Positions 42,701 to 50,800 of a DNA stretch of 64,000 nt are shown here, in pieces (within the stretch, counting starts at the first letter, position 1; the number at the start of each line of letters is the position of its first letter). The DNA comes from Flavobacterium commune (GTDB taxonomy: Bacteria > Bacteroidota > Bacteroidia > Flavobacteriales > Flavobacteriaceae), in contig NZ_CP017774.1 in assembly GCF_001857965.1 (NCBI RefSeq), forward strand, positions 2,666,001 through 2,730,000, read 5' to 3'. The position numbers were made by a program, and so were the translations under genes. Under the pieces are notes generated by a model. The model worked only from the letters and a program-made list of their open reading frames with translations, was not told the origin of the DNA and did not search any database.

Positions 42701-42794
42701 TTCTGATTTCCCGGATGTGGTTACTGAAGCACAAACGGAGCTAGCCCGAATTAAATCAGAAGAGTCTAAAACAAATTCTTCGATAGCTAATTAA
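39780..42794 (+). CDS. Large TPR-repeat periplasmic protein (1004 aa)
   Basis: The protein starts with a signal peptide (MRKFSRLFFLLVFVKTTSLLAQ) and then consists almost wholly of TPR helix pairs, e.g. AKYYLGFMAYEGNNYQEANKYFDQVATD, NTDYYQLGYAYYKKNDFENAIAQFNKII, AYYHLGESYLKLDKKPQALNAFKNAS, and later similar units through residue about 960. No enzyme motif is seen. TPR arrays act as binding scaffolds, so a role in the envelope is inferred. The next gene on the same strand encodes a beta-barrel, and the pair is likely one functional unit. A -7 box TATATTTG (39752-39759) precedes it. Confidence 0.85.
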   Translation: MRKFSRLFFLLVFVKTTSLLAQKTAVYTSDFKDYNKAVALYKDNQYASAQFLFERVKSEVKNDEIKSDCTYYDASCAVRLGHANADVLMESFLEKYPTSSKTNQAYVEVAHFYFNQKKYSEALKKFEQVDESQLSAKDKDRFNFQKGYSLFSSNNKKEATTYFNKVLKSEVYGSQAKYYLGFMAYEGNNYQEANKYFDQVATDEKFAEKLSYYQADMSFKSGNFEKAIALGQKAMAKSNEAEQSELNKIIGESYFNLKKYNEAIPYLVAYKGKRGKWNNTDYYQLGYAYYKKNDFENAIAQFNKIIGGKDGVAQNAYYHLGESYLKLDKKPQALNAFKNASEMAFDAAIQEDAHLNYAKLSYELGNSYQSVPAVLLGFINKYPNNSSRPVVEKLLIDSYISSKNYKEALVLLEKNKIPENKLAYQKVTFYRGLELYTDRNYAAASQMFQKSLANTIDAQFTARATFWKAETEYVLEDYNKSLLSFKQFAAMSSAATTPEYKNSNYNIAYAYFKLKEYDAAGDAFQRFIDKVKDDKTRITDAYLRLADCRFVTTKYWPAMDAYNKVIELKSVDADYAYYQKAISYGFVAKNDKKIEELNSFLLAYLKSSYRDDAMFELANTYVATSKQDLALKTYDKLISEYKNSAFTSRAILRQGLVYYNSDRNSEALMKFKKVAAEYPKTSEALEAVATARLIYVDSGKVAEYAAWVRTLDFVAVTDADLDNDTFESAVKQFEQNNNAQAISGFRAYISSFPNGIHALKANFYLAQAYYAEGQKDKAIPNYEYVVNEPRNEFTEQSLSRLAQILLDSGVKERAIPVLARLENEADLSQNKVFAQSNLMKCYYENKDYANAVVYAEKVLNNPKIDDNVKSDGQIIIARSAMQTGDESKAKAAYAKVLLIAKGELAAEALYYDAYFKNKEAKFEASNAVVQKLAKSYAAYRFYGAKGLILMAKNFYGLKDSFQATYILDSVIQNFSDFPDVVTEAQTELARIKSEESKTNSSIAN

Positions 42795-42866
42795 TTTAAA
42801 ATATTGTCACACTGTCCCAAAGTTTCGGGCGTCGAAGTGCTTCACGTAAAAAAAAAAAAATAAAGT

Positions 42867-44621
42867 ATGAAATTCATTTTCCAAAATAAAATAATATTAG
42901 GTCTGTTTGTGATGGTTTTTCAATTTTCTTTTGCCCAAAAGAAAAATGAAAGCATAGGTTCAGAAGAGGTAAATATTGTAAAATCCTATACGCCAACAAT
43001 ATCAGATGCGTCAAAAATTCAGGAATCTCCGGTTCTTGATGACGAGTCAAATGCTAAAAAAGAAACGATTAAATATACTATTTTTTCGTTTCCGGTAGCT
43101 TCGACTTTTACTCCGGCCAAAGGAAAGGCTGAAGCAGTGGATAAAGAAGCCAAAGAAAAGTTTTTTAATAATTATGCTACTCTGGCAATTGGGAATTACG
43201 GAGCGTTGAATGCTGAGTTGTTTGTTAATCAGGAATTAGCAAAGAATGATTATGTAGGAGGAATGTTTCGTCATTTTTCTTCTCAGGGAGGTATTAATAA
43301 TGTAAAATTAGACGATTGGTATTATGATACCGCTTTGGATATAACTTACGGAGCTAATTATGATAAAATGTCCTGGAATATTGATTTAGGGTATCAAAAT
43401 CAAGTGTATAATTGGTATGGTTTGCCAATGGATTTTGGGAGTACATTAAGTGCTTCTGATAGAAATAATTTAATAGGAAGTATCGATTCTAAGCATGCGT
43501 ACAATGGAATTTCTTTAGGTGGAAAACTGGATTTTTCCGAAGGAGCTTTTAAAGAAATGGCAATGAAATTCAGTCATTTTACGGATAGTTTTGGTTCGGC
43601 CGAAAACCGATTTTATATTAAACCAAAGTTGCAATTTGATGTTGCTGATCAATTGGTAAAAACCGATATTATTGTGGATTATGTAGGCGGAACTTTCGAT
43701 AAAAATTATGCGAATGACAATTTGGAAGCAATAAAATATGGTTTTACTAATTTAGGACTTTCGCCTAGTCTGAACATTCAGGAAAACGGTTGGGACGTAA
43801 AATTAGGAGCTTCGTTATTTTATAGTATAGATAAAACAGGAGCCGATAATAAATTTTTAATATACCCAAGTGTGAGCGTTTCTTATTCTGTTGTGGATGA
43901 TTTGATGATTTTTTATGCAGGAGCCGAAGGAAGTTTAGAGCAAAACTCGTATATGGATTTTGTAAAAGAAAACCCGTTTTTATCTCCAACATTAGCCATT
44001 GCACCTATGGATAAACAGTATGATGTTTTTGCCGGTTTGAAGGGGAAATTAGCTTCCAGTGTGAGTTATAACATTCGTGGTTCTTATATTAACGAAAGAA
44101 ATAAGGCTTTGTTTAGAAGTAATGATTATACTGAGAATAGTTCGAATGAAGATTATGCTTTTGGGAACTCATTTCAGGTAGTTTATGATGATGTAAGAAC
44201 TTTTCGTTTTTCAGGAGATTTGAAAGCTGATTTTTCTGAAAATGTAAGTTTTGGAATTGGAGGAACTTTTAGCAGTTATAAAAATAGCGTTCAGCAAGAA
44301 GCGTGGAATTTGCCTGAAATAGAGTTGAATTCGGCTATTGATTTTAATATTACACCAAAGTGGTATGCGGGAGCTAAACTGTTTTATGTTGGAGAAAGAA
44401 AAGATATGCAAACGAATATTGATTTAAATCCTGTGGGGACTCCTGTGAAATTAGGAAGCTATATAGATTTGAATTCGCATGTTGGTTACAAATACAATTC
44501 TCAGCTAACCGCATTTTTGAAGTTGAATAATATGACCAATAAGTCCTATCAAAAATGGATGAATTATCCTGTACAAGGTTTTCAGGTGATGCTGGGGGCG
44601 AATTATAAATTTGATTTTTAA
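42867..44621 (+). CDS. Outer-membrane beta-barrel, TonB-receptor-like without a classical plug
   Basis: The 584-residue protein has a signal peptide (MKFIFQNKIILGLFVMVFQFSFAQ), then a conserved N-terminal segment SEEVNIVKSYTPTISDASKIQESPVL typical of a flavobacterial barrel family, and then about 450 residues of alternating strands (e.g. NNYATLAIGNYGALNAELFVNQ, WNIDLGYQNQVYNWYG, WYAGAKLFYVGER), ending QVMLGANYKFDF. No full plug domain is present. It is 72 bases after the TPR gene; a 14-base A-run lies between them. The substrate is unknown. Confidence 0.8.
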   Translation: MKFIFQNKIILGLFVMVFQFSFAQKKNESIGSEEVNIVKSYTPTISDASKIQESPVLDDESNAKKETIKYTIFSFPVASTFTPAKGKAEAVDKEAKEKFFNNYATLAIGNYGALNAELFVNQELAKNDYVGGMFRHFSSQGGINNVKLDDWYYDTALDITYGANYDKMSWNIDLGYQNQVYNWYGLPMDFGSTLSASDRNNLIGSIDSKHAYNGISLGGKLDFSEGAFKEMAMKFSHFTDSFGSAENRFYIKPKLQFDVADQLVKTDIIVDYVGGTFDKNYANDNLEAIKYGFTNLGLSPSLNIQENGWDVKLGASLFYSIDKTGADNKFLIYPSVSVSYSVVDDLMIFYAGAEGSLEQNSYMDFVKENPFLSPTLAIAPMDKQYDVFAGLKGKLASSVSYNIRGSYINERNKALFRSNDYTENSSNEDYAFGNSFQVVYDDVRTFRFSGDLKADFSENVSFGIGGTFSSYKNSVQQEAWNLPEIELNSAIDFNITPKWYAGAKLFYVGERKDMQTNIDLNPVGTPVKLGSYIDLNSHVGYKYNSQLTAFLKLNNMTNKSYQKWMNYPVQGFQVMLGANYKFDF

Positions 44622-44632
44622 GTTTTTTAGTT

Positions 44633-44790
44633 AACCACAAAGAGCACTAAGATTTTCGCTAAGTCCACAAAGTTTTAATCCTTTGTTTTTACTTTCGAAA
44701 TCTTAGTGCTCTTTTTTTGTTAAAGACTTTTACAGATTGTTTAAAAAAAATTTGTGGTCTCTGTGAAAACTTTGTGTCCTTTGTGGTAAA
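44633..44790. repeat. Nested inverted repeat acting as bidirectional terminator
   Basis: AAAGAGCACTAAGATTTTCG (44639-44658) pairs with 44696-44714 with one bulge, followed by Ts. An outer pair ACCACAAAG (44634-44642) and CTTTGTGGT (44779-44787) encloses it. It lies between convergent genes. Confidence 0.8.
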
Positions 44791-44798
44791 AAAATATA

Positions 44799-45344
44799 TT
44801 ATTCTGTAAAAGGAATCGCAATACGCATTTTGTCCCATCCAATGTTGAGAATCATACCTTTGTCAGCTGGAGTAAAAACCATTGAAAGAGCTTCCAGAGA
44901 TTCTTCCGCCTGGGTTACAGGAACAACTAATCTGGCAACATCATTTTCGGCTTTATAGTTGTAAGCTCCCCAAACATTAACACTTTTATTAATGATAATG
45001 GTGTAGTTTTCTTGTTCAGGAATAGTGTATAATGAATAAGTTCCTGATTTGATTTTGGTTTTACCAAGCATAACATCTTTGTAAAAAGTGATCTCAGTTG
45101 CTTCGTTAGCGCCGGTTCTCCATACTTTTCCAGCTGGAGCTAATTCGCTTAACGTACGTCCTTTAAGTTGTGGACGGCTGTAAACAATTTTAGCGGTTTT
45201 AACCGGGATTTTATTGTCGGCAGGAAATAAAGCTTGGTCTAATGGGCTTTTGTCTAAGCCAGGGAATTTTTGAGCTTGTACGTTGGTAGCTAGCATTAAT
45301 AGTGAGCCAAAAGCAATTGCGGAAATGAATTTTAATTTTTTCAT
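44799..45344 (-). CDS. DUF2911 secreted protein
   Basis: The 181-residue protein has a signal peptide (MKKLKFISAIAFGSLLMLATNVQAQ) and a DUF2911 body: KIVYSRPQLKGRTLSELAPAGKVWRTGANEATEITFYKDVMLGKTKIKSGTYSLYTIPEQ, then IIINKSVNVWGAYNYKAENDVARLVVPV. The family is common in Bacteroidetes and has no established function. It stands alone, facing the barrel gene, with a shared terminator between them. Confidence 0.85.
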   Translation of the reverse strand: MKKLKFISAIAFGSLLMLATNVQAQKFPGLDKSPLDQALFPADNKIPVKTAKIVYSRPQLKGRTLSELAPAGKVWRTGANEATEITFYKDVMLGKTKIKSGTYSLYTIPEQENYTIIINKSVNVWGAYNYKAENDVARLVVPVTQAEESLEALSMVFTPADKGMILNIGWDKMRIAIPFTE

Positions 45345-45463
45345 AGTAGATTTTAAAAAGAATAAGATTAATAAGATTCTTTACGAAGTTACAGAAAAAA
45401 TGTTTTTTACACTTTAAAAAAAAGAACATCTTTGTAGTTTAAGAATTGTAGTGCTTCAATAAA

Positions 45464-45913
45464 ATGACTTTCAAACAAAAAATATATGATTATTATTGCC
45501 GATTAGTAGAAGATAGAATCGATGCTTTCCGGGATATGATTTCGGCTTTGACCGAGGATTCTAAAAATGATGCCAAAGGTTCCGCTGGTGATAAACACGA
45601 AACGGCTTTATCGATGATGCACTTGGAACAGGAAAAATTCAATACCAAACTAAGGGAAGTTTTAGAGCAAAAAGCAATTTTGGACAAAATTGATGCTTCG
45701 GTAATTGCAAAAACAATTGTTTTAGGAAGTTTGGTAAAAGCCAATGGGATTTATTTGTATCTGTCTTTGGCTTTGCCAAAAATAACTATCGACGGAATAA
45801 ATGTTATTGCGTTATCGCCGCAATCTCCATTGGGAAGCAAGTTGATGGGAAATGCTGTTGGTTTTACTTTCGAAATTAATGGAACAAAATATTTGATTGA
45901 GAGTGTTGAGTAG
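45464..45913 (+). CDS. GreA/GreB-like protein, possible transcription factor relative
   Basis: The 149-residue protein has an N-terminal helical, coiled-coil-prone half (VEDRIDAFRDMISALTEDSKND ... LSMMHLEQEKFNTKLREVLEQKAIL) and a C-terminal FKBP-like strand set ending IALSPQSPLGSKLMGNAVGFTFEINGTKYLIESVE, like the GreA C-terminus (the SPLG..L.G..VG pattern). I read it as a relative of GreA rather than GreA itself, since the tip residues of GreA are not clear. Automatic labels such as '3-oxoacyl-ACP synthase' for such proteins, which I recall, seem wrong. Confidence 0.6.
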   Translation: MTFKQKIYDYYCRLVEDRIDAFRDMISALTEDSKNDAKGSAGDKHETALSMMHLEQEKFNTKLREVLEQKAILDKIDASVIAKTIVLGSLVKANGIYLYLSLALPKITIDGINVIALSPQSPLGSKLMGNAVGFTFEINGTKYLIESVE

Positions 45914-45950
45914 TTGTCTACAGTTATATTAGTTTTTGATGATAATTTTT

Positions 45951-46069
45951 CGTCAGTTCGAGTGAATTTCGATAGAAAACCGTATCGAGAACAAGAAAAA
46001 TTTCATTAAAAACGGTTCTCGATACATTTTTTGTTCCGTTTTACTGCACAAAAAACACTCGAACTGACG
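45951..46069. repeat. 119-bp nested inverted repeat (MITE-like) upstream of the gat operon
   Basis: CGTCAGTTCGAGTG (45951-45964) is a perfect reverse complement of CACTCGAACTGACG (46056-46069). Inside, GTATCGAGAAC (45982-45992) pairs with GTTCTCGATAC (46015-46025). The whole folds as a long double hairpin with no coding capacity. I recall very similar CGTCAGTTCGAGTG elements in Flavobacterium genomes. Confidence 0.8.
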
Positions 46070-46181
46070 TACACCCAATGGTTTTTATGCATTTGAAATC
46101 ATTTAAAAAAATGGGATTCCCTAAAAAAAACTTTCGTAAATTCGCCAGCTTAAAAGTTTGACTTTAAAACGAATTAAAATT

Positions 46182-46451
46182 ATGAGTAAAATAATGACAG
46201 TCGACATCTTGTCGAGTATTAAAGGAGCACAGCCTTCCGAGAGCGTGAACAAATTATTTGATGTAATCAAGAATGCACATCCATCAAATAATAATTCCTT
46301 GAATAATGTCAATCATAATTGTGTGTCAGTAAGTGATTTAAGAGAAGATGTTGTGATAGAGAGTTCGGCTATGGAAAAACAACTTATTTTAGAAAATTTC
46401 CCGAACAAAAAAAATGGTTTTTTAGTTGTTGCTAAAGTTATAGAAGGATAA
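46182..46451 (+). CDS. gatC: GatC-like subunit of Asp/Glu-tRNA amidotransferase (divergent N-terminus)
   Basis: The 89-residue protein would be the clamp that holds GatA and GatB together. Its C-terminal half (LREDVVIESSAMEKQLILENFPNKKNGFLVVAKVIEG) matches the GatC pattern LREDxV..S..RE..L.NAP...GFF.VPKVIE. The N-terminal half (MSKIMTVDILSSIKGAQPSESV) does not align to the usual GatC helices, though the total length is about normal. ATG 46182 was chosen over a TTG at 46158. The stop lies one base before gatA, and a -7-like TAAATTCG is at 46137-46144. I infer GatC from the C-terminal motif and position. Confidence 0.72.
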   Translation: MSKIMTVDILSSIKGAQPSESVNKLFDVIKNAHPSNNNSLNNVNHNCVSVSDLREDVVIESSAMEKQLILENFPNKKNGFLVVAKVIEG

Positions 46452-46452
46452 A

Positions 46453-47850
46453 ATGGATTCTAAAATAAAAGAAATACACCAACAATTGGTGTCAAAACAA
46501 ATCACTTGTACAGCTTTAGTACAGGAAAAATTAGACTTACTTAAACAAAATACATACAACTCGGTTAATTCTTTATTGGACACTTTGGCTCTGGAATTAG
46601 CGGCTAAAGTAGATACTAAAATTGCAAACGGAGAAACAATCGGTTTGCTGGAAGGAATTCCTTTCGGGATTAAAGATGTATATATGTTGCAGGGAACTTA
46701 CACTACGGCAAGTTCTGAATTGTTGAAAAATTATAAATCGCCTTACACGGCTACCGCTATTCAAAAATTATTGGATGCCGGTGCTATTCCGCTAGTGAAA
46801 GAAAACTGTGACAGTTTTGGTCATGGATCTTCTAGTGAAAACACCATTTTTGGAGCAGTAAAAAATGCAATAAATCCGGAATTAGTTGCAGGTGGTTCCA
46901 GTGGTGGATCAGCGGTTAACGTTGCAAAAGATTACACTGTTTTTTCTATTGGTGGAGATACAGGAGGTTCGATTCGTCAGCCTGCCGGGTACAACCATAT
47001 TTACGGTTTAAAACCAACTTACGGAAGAATTTCAAGATACGGATTGATGGCTTATGCATCTTCTACAGATTGCGTTGGTCCATTGGCAAAATCTATTGAA
47101 GATATCCGAATTGTGTTGAATGTAATGAGCGGGAAAGATCCAAAAGATCAAACTTCAGTCGCTTCAGCGGAAATTAGTGAAGAGGAAATTGCAACTTCTG
47201 CTGTAAAAGCTGTTGGTTATTTTAAAAACTTCATCGAAAGTGATGCCATTGATGCCCAAATAAAAGCTGATTTCTTGGCAAGTATCGAAAAAATAAAAGC
47301 CAAAGGAATTGAAGTAAAGGAATTAGATTTCTTCAAATCCGATATTTTAGTTTCTACCTATTATACTTTGGCTATGGCCGAAACGGCTTCGAATTTATCC
47401 CGTTTGGACGGAACCAATTATGGAAACCGTATCGAAGGAGATAATTTGATTGATTCGTATGCCGTAACGCGTTCTGAAAATTTTTCGGAAGAAACTAAAC
47501 GCAGAATTGTTGGTGGAAACCAGGTGTTGTCTCAGGGATTTTCAGATGAAATCTATTTAAAAGGATTGGCTTTGAGAGATCAGATTTCGGAGAACTTCAG
47601 TAAAGATTTCGAGGAAGTAGATGTGATTTTATCGCCGGTTACACCAAGCACACCTCCAAAAATCGGAGACAGTTTAAAAGATCCGTTGGCGATGTATTTG
47701 TCGGATGCTTATACGGTTGGTTTTAGTTTAGGGCAATTACCAACTTTAACTGTGCCACAAGGAACAAGTACCGGATTGCAAATTACTGCAGCAAAAAATA
47801 ATGATGAATTAGTTATGCAATTTGCTAACTTCTTAAAAGATACACTATAA
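46453..47850 (+). CDS. gatA: Asp-tRNA(Asn)/Glu-tRNA(Gln) amidotransferase subunit A
   Basis: GatA releases ammonia from glutamine for transfer to Asp-tRNA(Asn) or Glu-tRNA(Gln). The 465-residue protein carries the full amidase triad at the spacing of S. aureus GatA (from memory K79/S154/S178): K74 in GIPFGIKDVY, cis-Ser S149 in GGSSGGSAVN and nucleophile S173 in GGDTGGSIRQPAGYN. The C-terminal part (DVILSPVTPSTPPKIG, FSLGQLPTLTVPQG) is typical. It starts one base after gatC and its stop TAA overlaps the ATG of the gatB fusion (ATAATGG junction), so the genes are translationally coupled. Confidence 0.95.
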   Translation: MDSKIKEIHQQLVSKQITCTALVQEKLDLLKQNTYNSVNSLLDTLALELAAKVDTKIANGETIGLLEGIPFGIKDVYMLQGTYTTASSELLKNYKSPYTATAIQKLLDAGAIPLVKENCDSFGHGSSSENTIFGAVKNAINPELVAGGSSGGSAVNVAKDYTVFSIGGDTGGSIRQPAGYNHIYGLKPTYGRISRYGLMAYASSTDCVGPLAKSIEDIRIVLNVMSGKDPKDQTSVASAEISEEEIATSAVKAVGYFKNFIESDAIDAQIKADFLASIEKIKAKGIEVKELDFFKSDILVSTYYTLAMAETASNLSRLDGTNYGNRIEGDNLIDSYAVTRSENFSEETKRRIVGGNQVLSQGFSDEIYLKGLALRDQISENFSKDFEEVDVILSPVTPSTPPKIGDSLKDPLAMYLSDAYTVGFSLGQLPTLTVPQGTSTGLQITAAKNNDELVMQFANFLKDTL

Positions 47851-50800
47851 TGGAATTGGAACAATTAACGGCGGCATTAAAAGCCCACGATTTAGAATTG
47901 GTAATCGGACTGGAAACTCATGTTCGATTGAATACCAAAACCAAGTTGTTTTGTTCTTGTCCAAATCAAGAAATAGAAACACCTAATGAAAATATATGTT
48001 CCGTTTGTACGGGACAAATGGGCGTTTTGCCAGCCATAAATAAAGAAGCGATTACAAAAGCTATTTATTTTGGAAAAGCAGTAAATTCGACATTTAGTAA
48101 TGAAGTGATTTCCTGGGATAGAAAGCATTACGAATATCCGGATAACCCGAAAAATATTCAGATAACGCAATTTCATAATCCAATAATTCCTGACGGACAG
48201 GTTTCTTGTTACCGAAATGACGGTTCTCAATTTACCGTGAATTTAACCCAGGTGCATATTGAAGAAGATGCTGCGAAATTGATGCACGAAAAGAAGATTT
48301 CGTTAGTCGATTTTAACAAAGCGGGAGTTCCGTTGATTGAAATTGTTACGGAGCCTTGTGTTCGTAATATTGAAGATGCTTCAACTTATGCGCAATACAT
48401 TCAGCGTATTGTTCAGAATTTAGGAATCTCTGAAGCCAATTTGGAGAAAGGAGAATTCAAATCGGATGTTTCGGTTTCTTTACGCAAAATAAATTCAGAC
48501 GTTTTAAACCCAAGAACGGAAATCAAAAACTTGAACTCGTTTAAGTTTATGATCGAAGCTTTGAAAGAAGAAGTAGAGAAACAGTTCAATTATTTTATCG
48601 AAAACAAAGAATTTAGACCTGATCAAACGACTGTGTTGTGGGATGCTGATTTAAAGCAAACCAAAACCATGCGTAAAAAAGAATTTGAAGCGGATTACCG
48701 TTTTATATCAGAGCCGGATTTACCTTTTGTAAATATTAAAGCTGAAATTGAAGCGATTAAAGTAGATACTAGTGCTTTGCCTTATGCTGTTGAATCTATT
48801 TTGATTAATGGAGGTGTTTTGCCACAAGATGCTAAATTTTTCACGGCAGATGCTTTGCGTTCGAGAACATTTGTGACTTTAAATAACGAAATTAAAGATC
48901 CATCGTTTGTTGCTAAAACTTTAGCGAATAACATCAAGGCTGAAGATTATGATAAGATTCATAATATTGAGCATTTAATAACCATTTTTGTATTATTCAA
49001 AGCGGAAAAAATCACAGCTGTTTTAGTTCAAAATGCGATTGCTGGTTATTTAAAAGATCAAAATTTCGATTACAATAAATATTTTGCAGATAATACGATT
49101 TCTGAAGATAAAATTCAGGAAGTTATTGCTACCGTAATTGCTGAAAACGCTGCTGTGGCTAATGATATTAAAGCAGGTGACCAAGGAAAAGCAGGTATTT
49201 TAGTTGGTAAGGTTTTAGGTGTTATTGGAAAAGGAGCGAATGGAAAAGTAATTCGTCAGATTATATTAGACAAATTAGGTGCTGCTGCTGTTTTGGAGAA
49301 AAAAGAAGCGCAGGAAAAAGTTTCTAAAGAAGCAATTGCTGAATCTAAAGAAGTTCAAGAAGAAGCACTTCCTGAAATTCCTATTGTTGTAAAAGATACC
49401 TACAGAACTCATAAGATTTCACAATTATCAGAGGCAAATATCGGCGAAGAGGTGATGTTGTCAGGCTGGGTAGCGAGTGTTCGTGACCACGGTGAATTGA
49501 TTTTTATTGATTTGCGTGATTCAAGTTATGAGATTTTCCAGGTTAATATCAGTAGAGAAACTTTTCCTAATATCGACGAGTTAGTGAAATTGAAACCGGA
49601 ATCGGTAATTTCGGTAAAAGGTATTGTAGTAGGACGTAATGAAGATGATTATAATGCAGGATTGCGTACGGGTAAAATAGAATTAGAAACTTCGGTTTTA
49701 GAAATTTTAAATTTATCTAAAACATTGCCTTTCGAAATTAAGAGAGCGGCTAAAACAAACGAAGCGATTCGTTTTCAATACAAGTTTTTGGATCACAGAA
49801 ACGAAGAAGTAAGGCGAGCAATCGTAAATCGTCATAAAGTAATTAAGTTAATTCGTGACATCTTAGATGAGGAAGAGTTCTTAGAAATTGAAACACCAAT
49901 TTTAAGTGCAGGGACTGATGAAGGAGCACGTGAATTTATTGTTCCTACTCGTAAACAAGCTGGTTTGTTTTATACCTTACCACAAGCGCCACAGCAGTTC
50001 AAACAGATGTTGATGGTGAGTGGTTATGAGAAATATTTCCAGGTGGCACGTTGTTTCAGGGATGAGGATTCCCGTGGAGATCGTCAGCCAGAATTTACGC
50101 AATTGGATATGGAGTTGGCTTATGCCAGCATGCAGCAGATTATCGATTTGAATACCAAACTATTTAATGAAGTAGTGAAGAAAGTATATGGTAACAAATG
50201 GATATTGAAACCATTTGAAGTGATTACCTATAAAGATGCGATGGATTTCTATGGCTGTGACCGACCTGATTTGCGTTACGGTCTGAAAATGCAAGACATT
50301 ACAGCTATTGTAAAAGATACTACTTTCCAAGTATTCAGTAAACCGATTGAAGAAGGCGGAATTGTAAAATGTATCAAGGTTTCGGCTCAGGAGCAAGGAA
50401 ATAAGCGTATGTCTAAAGGTCAAATCGAAGCTTTAACTGCTATTGCTCAGCAACACGGTTTAGGTGGATTGGCTTATATTATTGTGAATGAAGAAGAGTT
50501 GCAATCGCCTATTATTAAGTTTTTAGGGGAAGAAATTGCAGCAGGAATCATAAAAGCTACGGATGCGCAGGTTGGGGATATTGTATTCTTCTCAGCTGCC
50601 GATTATGCTACGGCTAACAAGGCTTTGGATGCTGTTCGTCAGGAATTGGGTAGAATGTTGCATTTGATTAATCCTAAGGAATTACGTCCAGCCTGGGTAG
50701 TTGATTTTCCAATGTTTGAAAAAACAGATGAAGGAAGATGGACATTTACGCACAATCCGTTCTCGATGCCGGCTATTTATGATTTGAAAAAACACATGGA

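Noticed and set aside
42795..42866. Possible terminator hairpin CCCAAAGTTTCGGG between the TPR and barrel genes
   Set aside because: The stem is only a few pairs and no T-run follows; an A-run lies downstream instead.
45464..45913. 3-oxoacyl-ACP synthase as the function of this small protein
   Set aside because: The protein is far too short and lacks the Cys-His-His site. The C-terminus is GreA-like instead.
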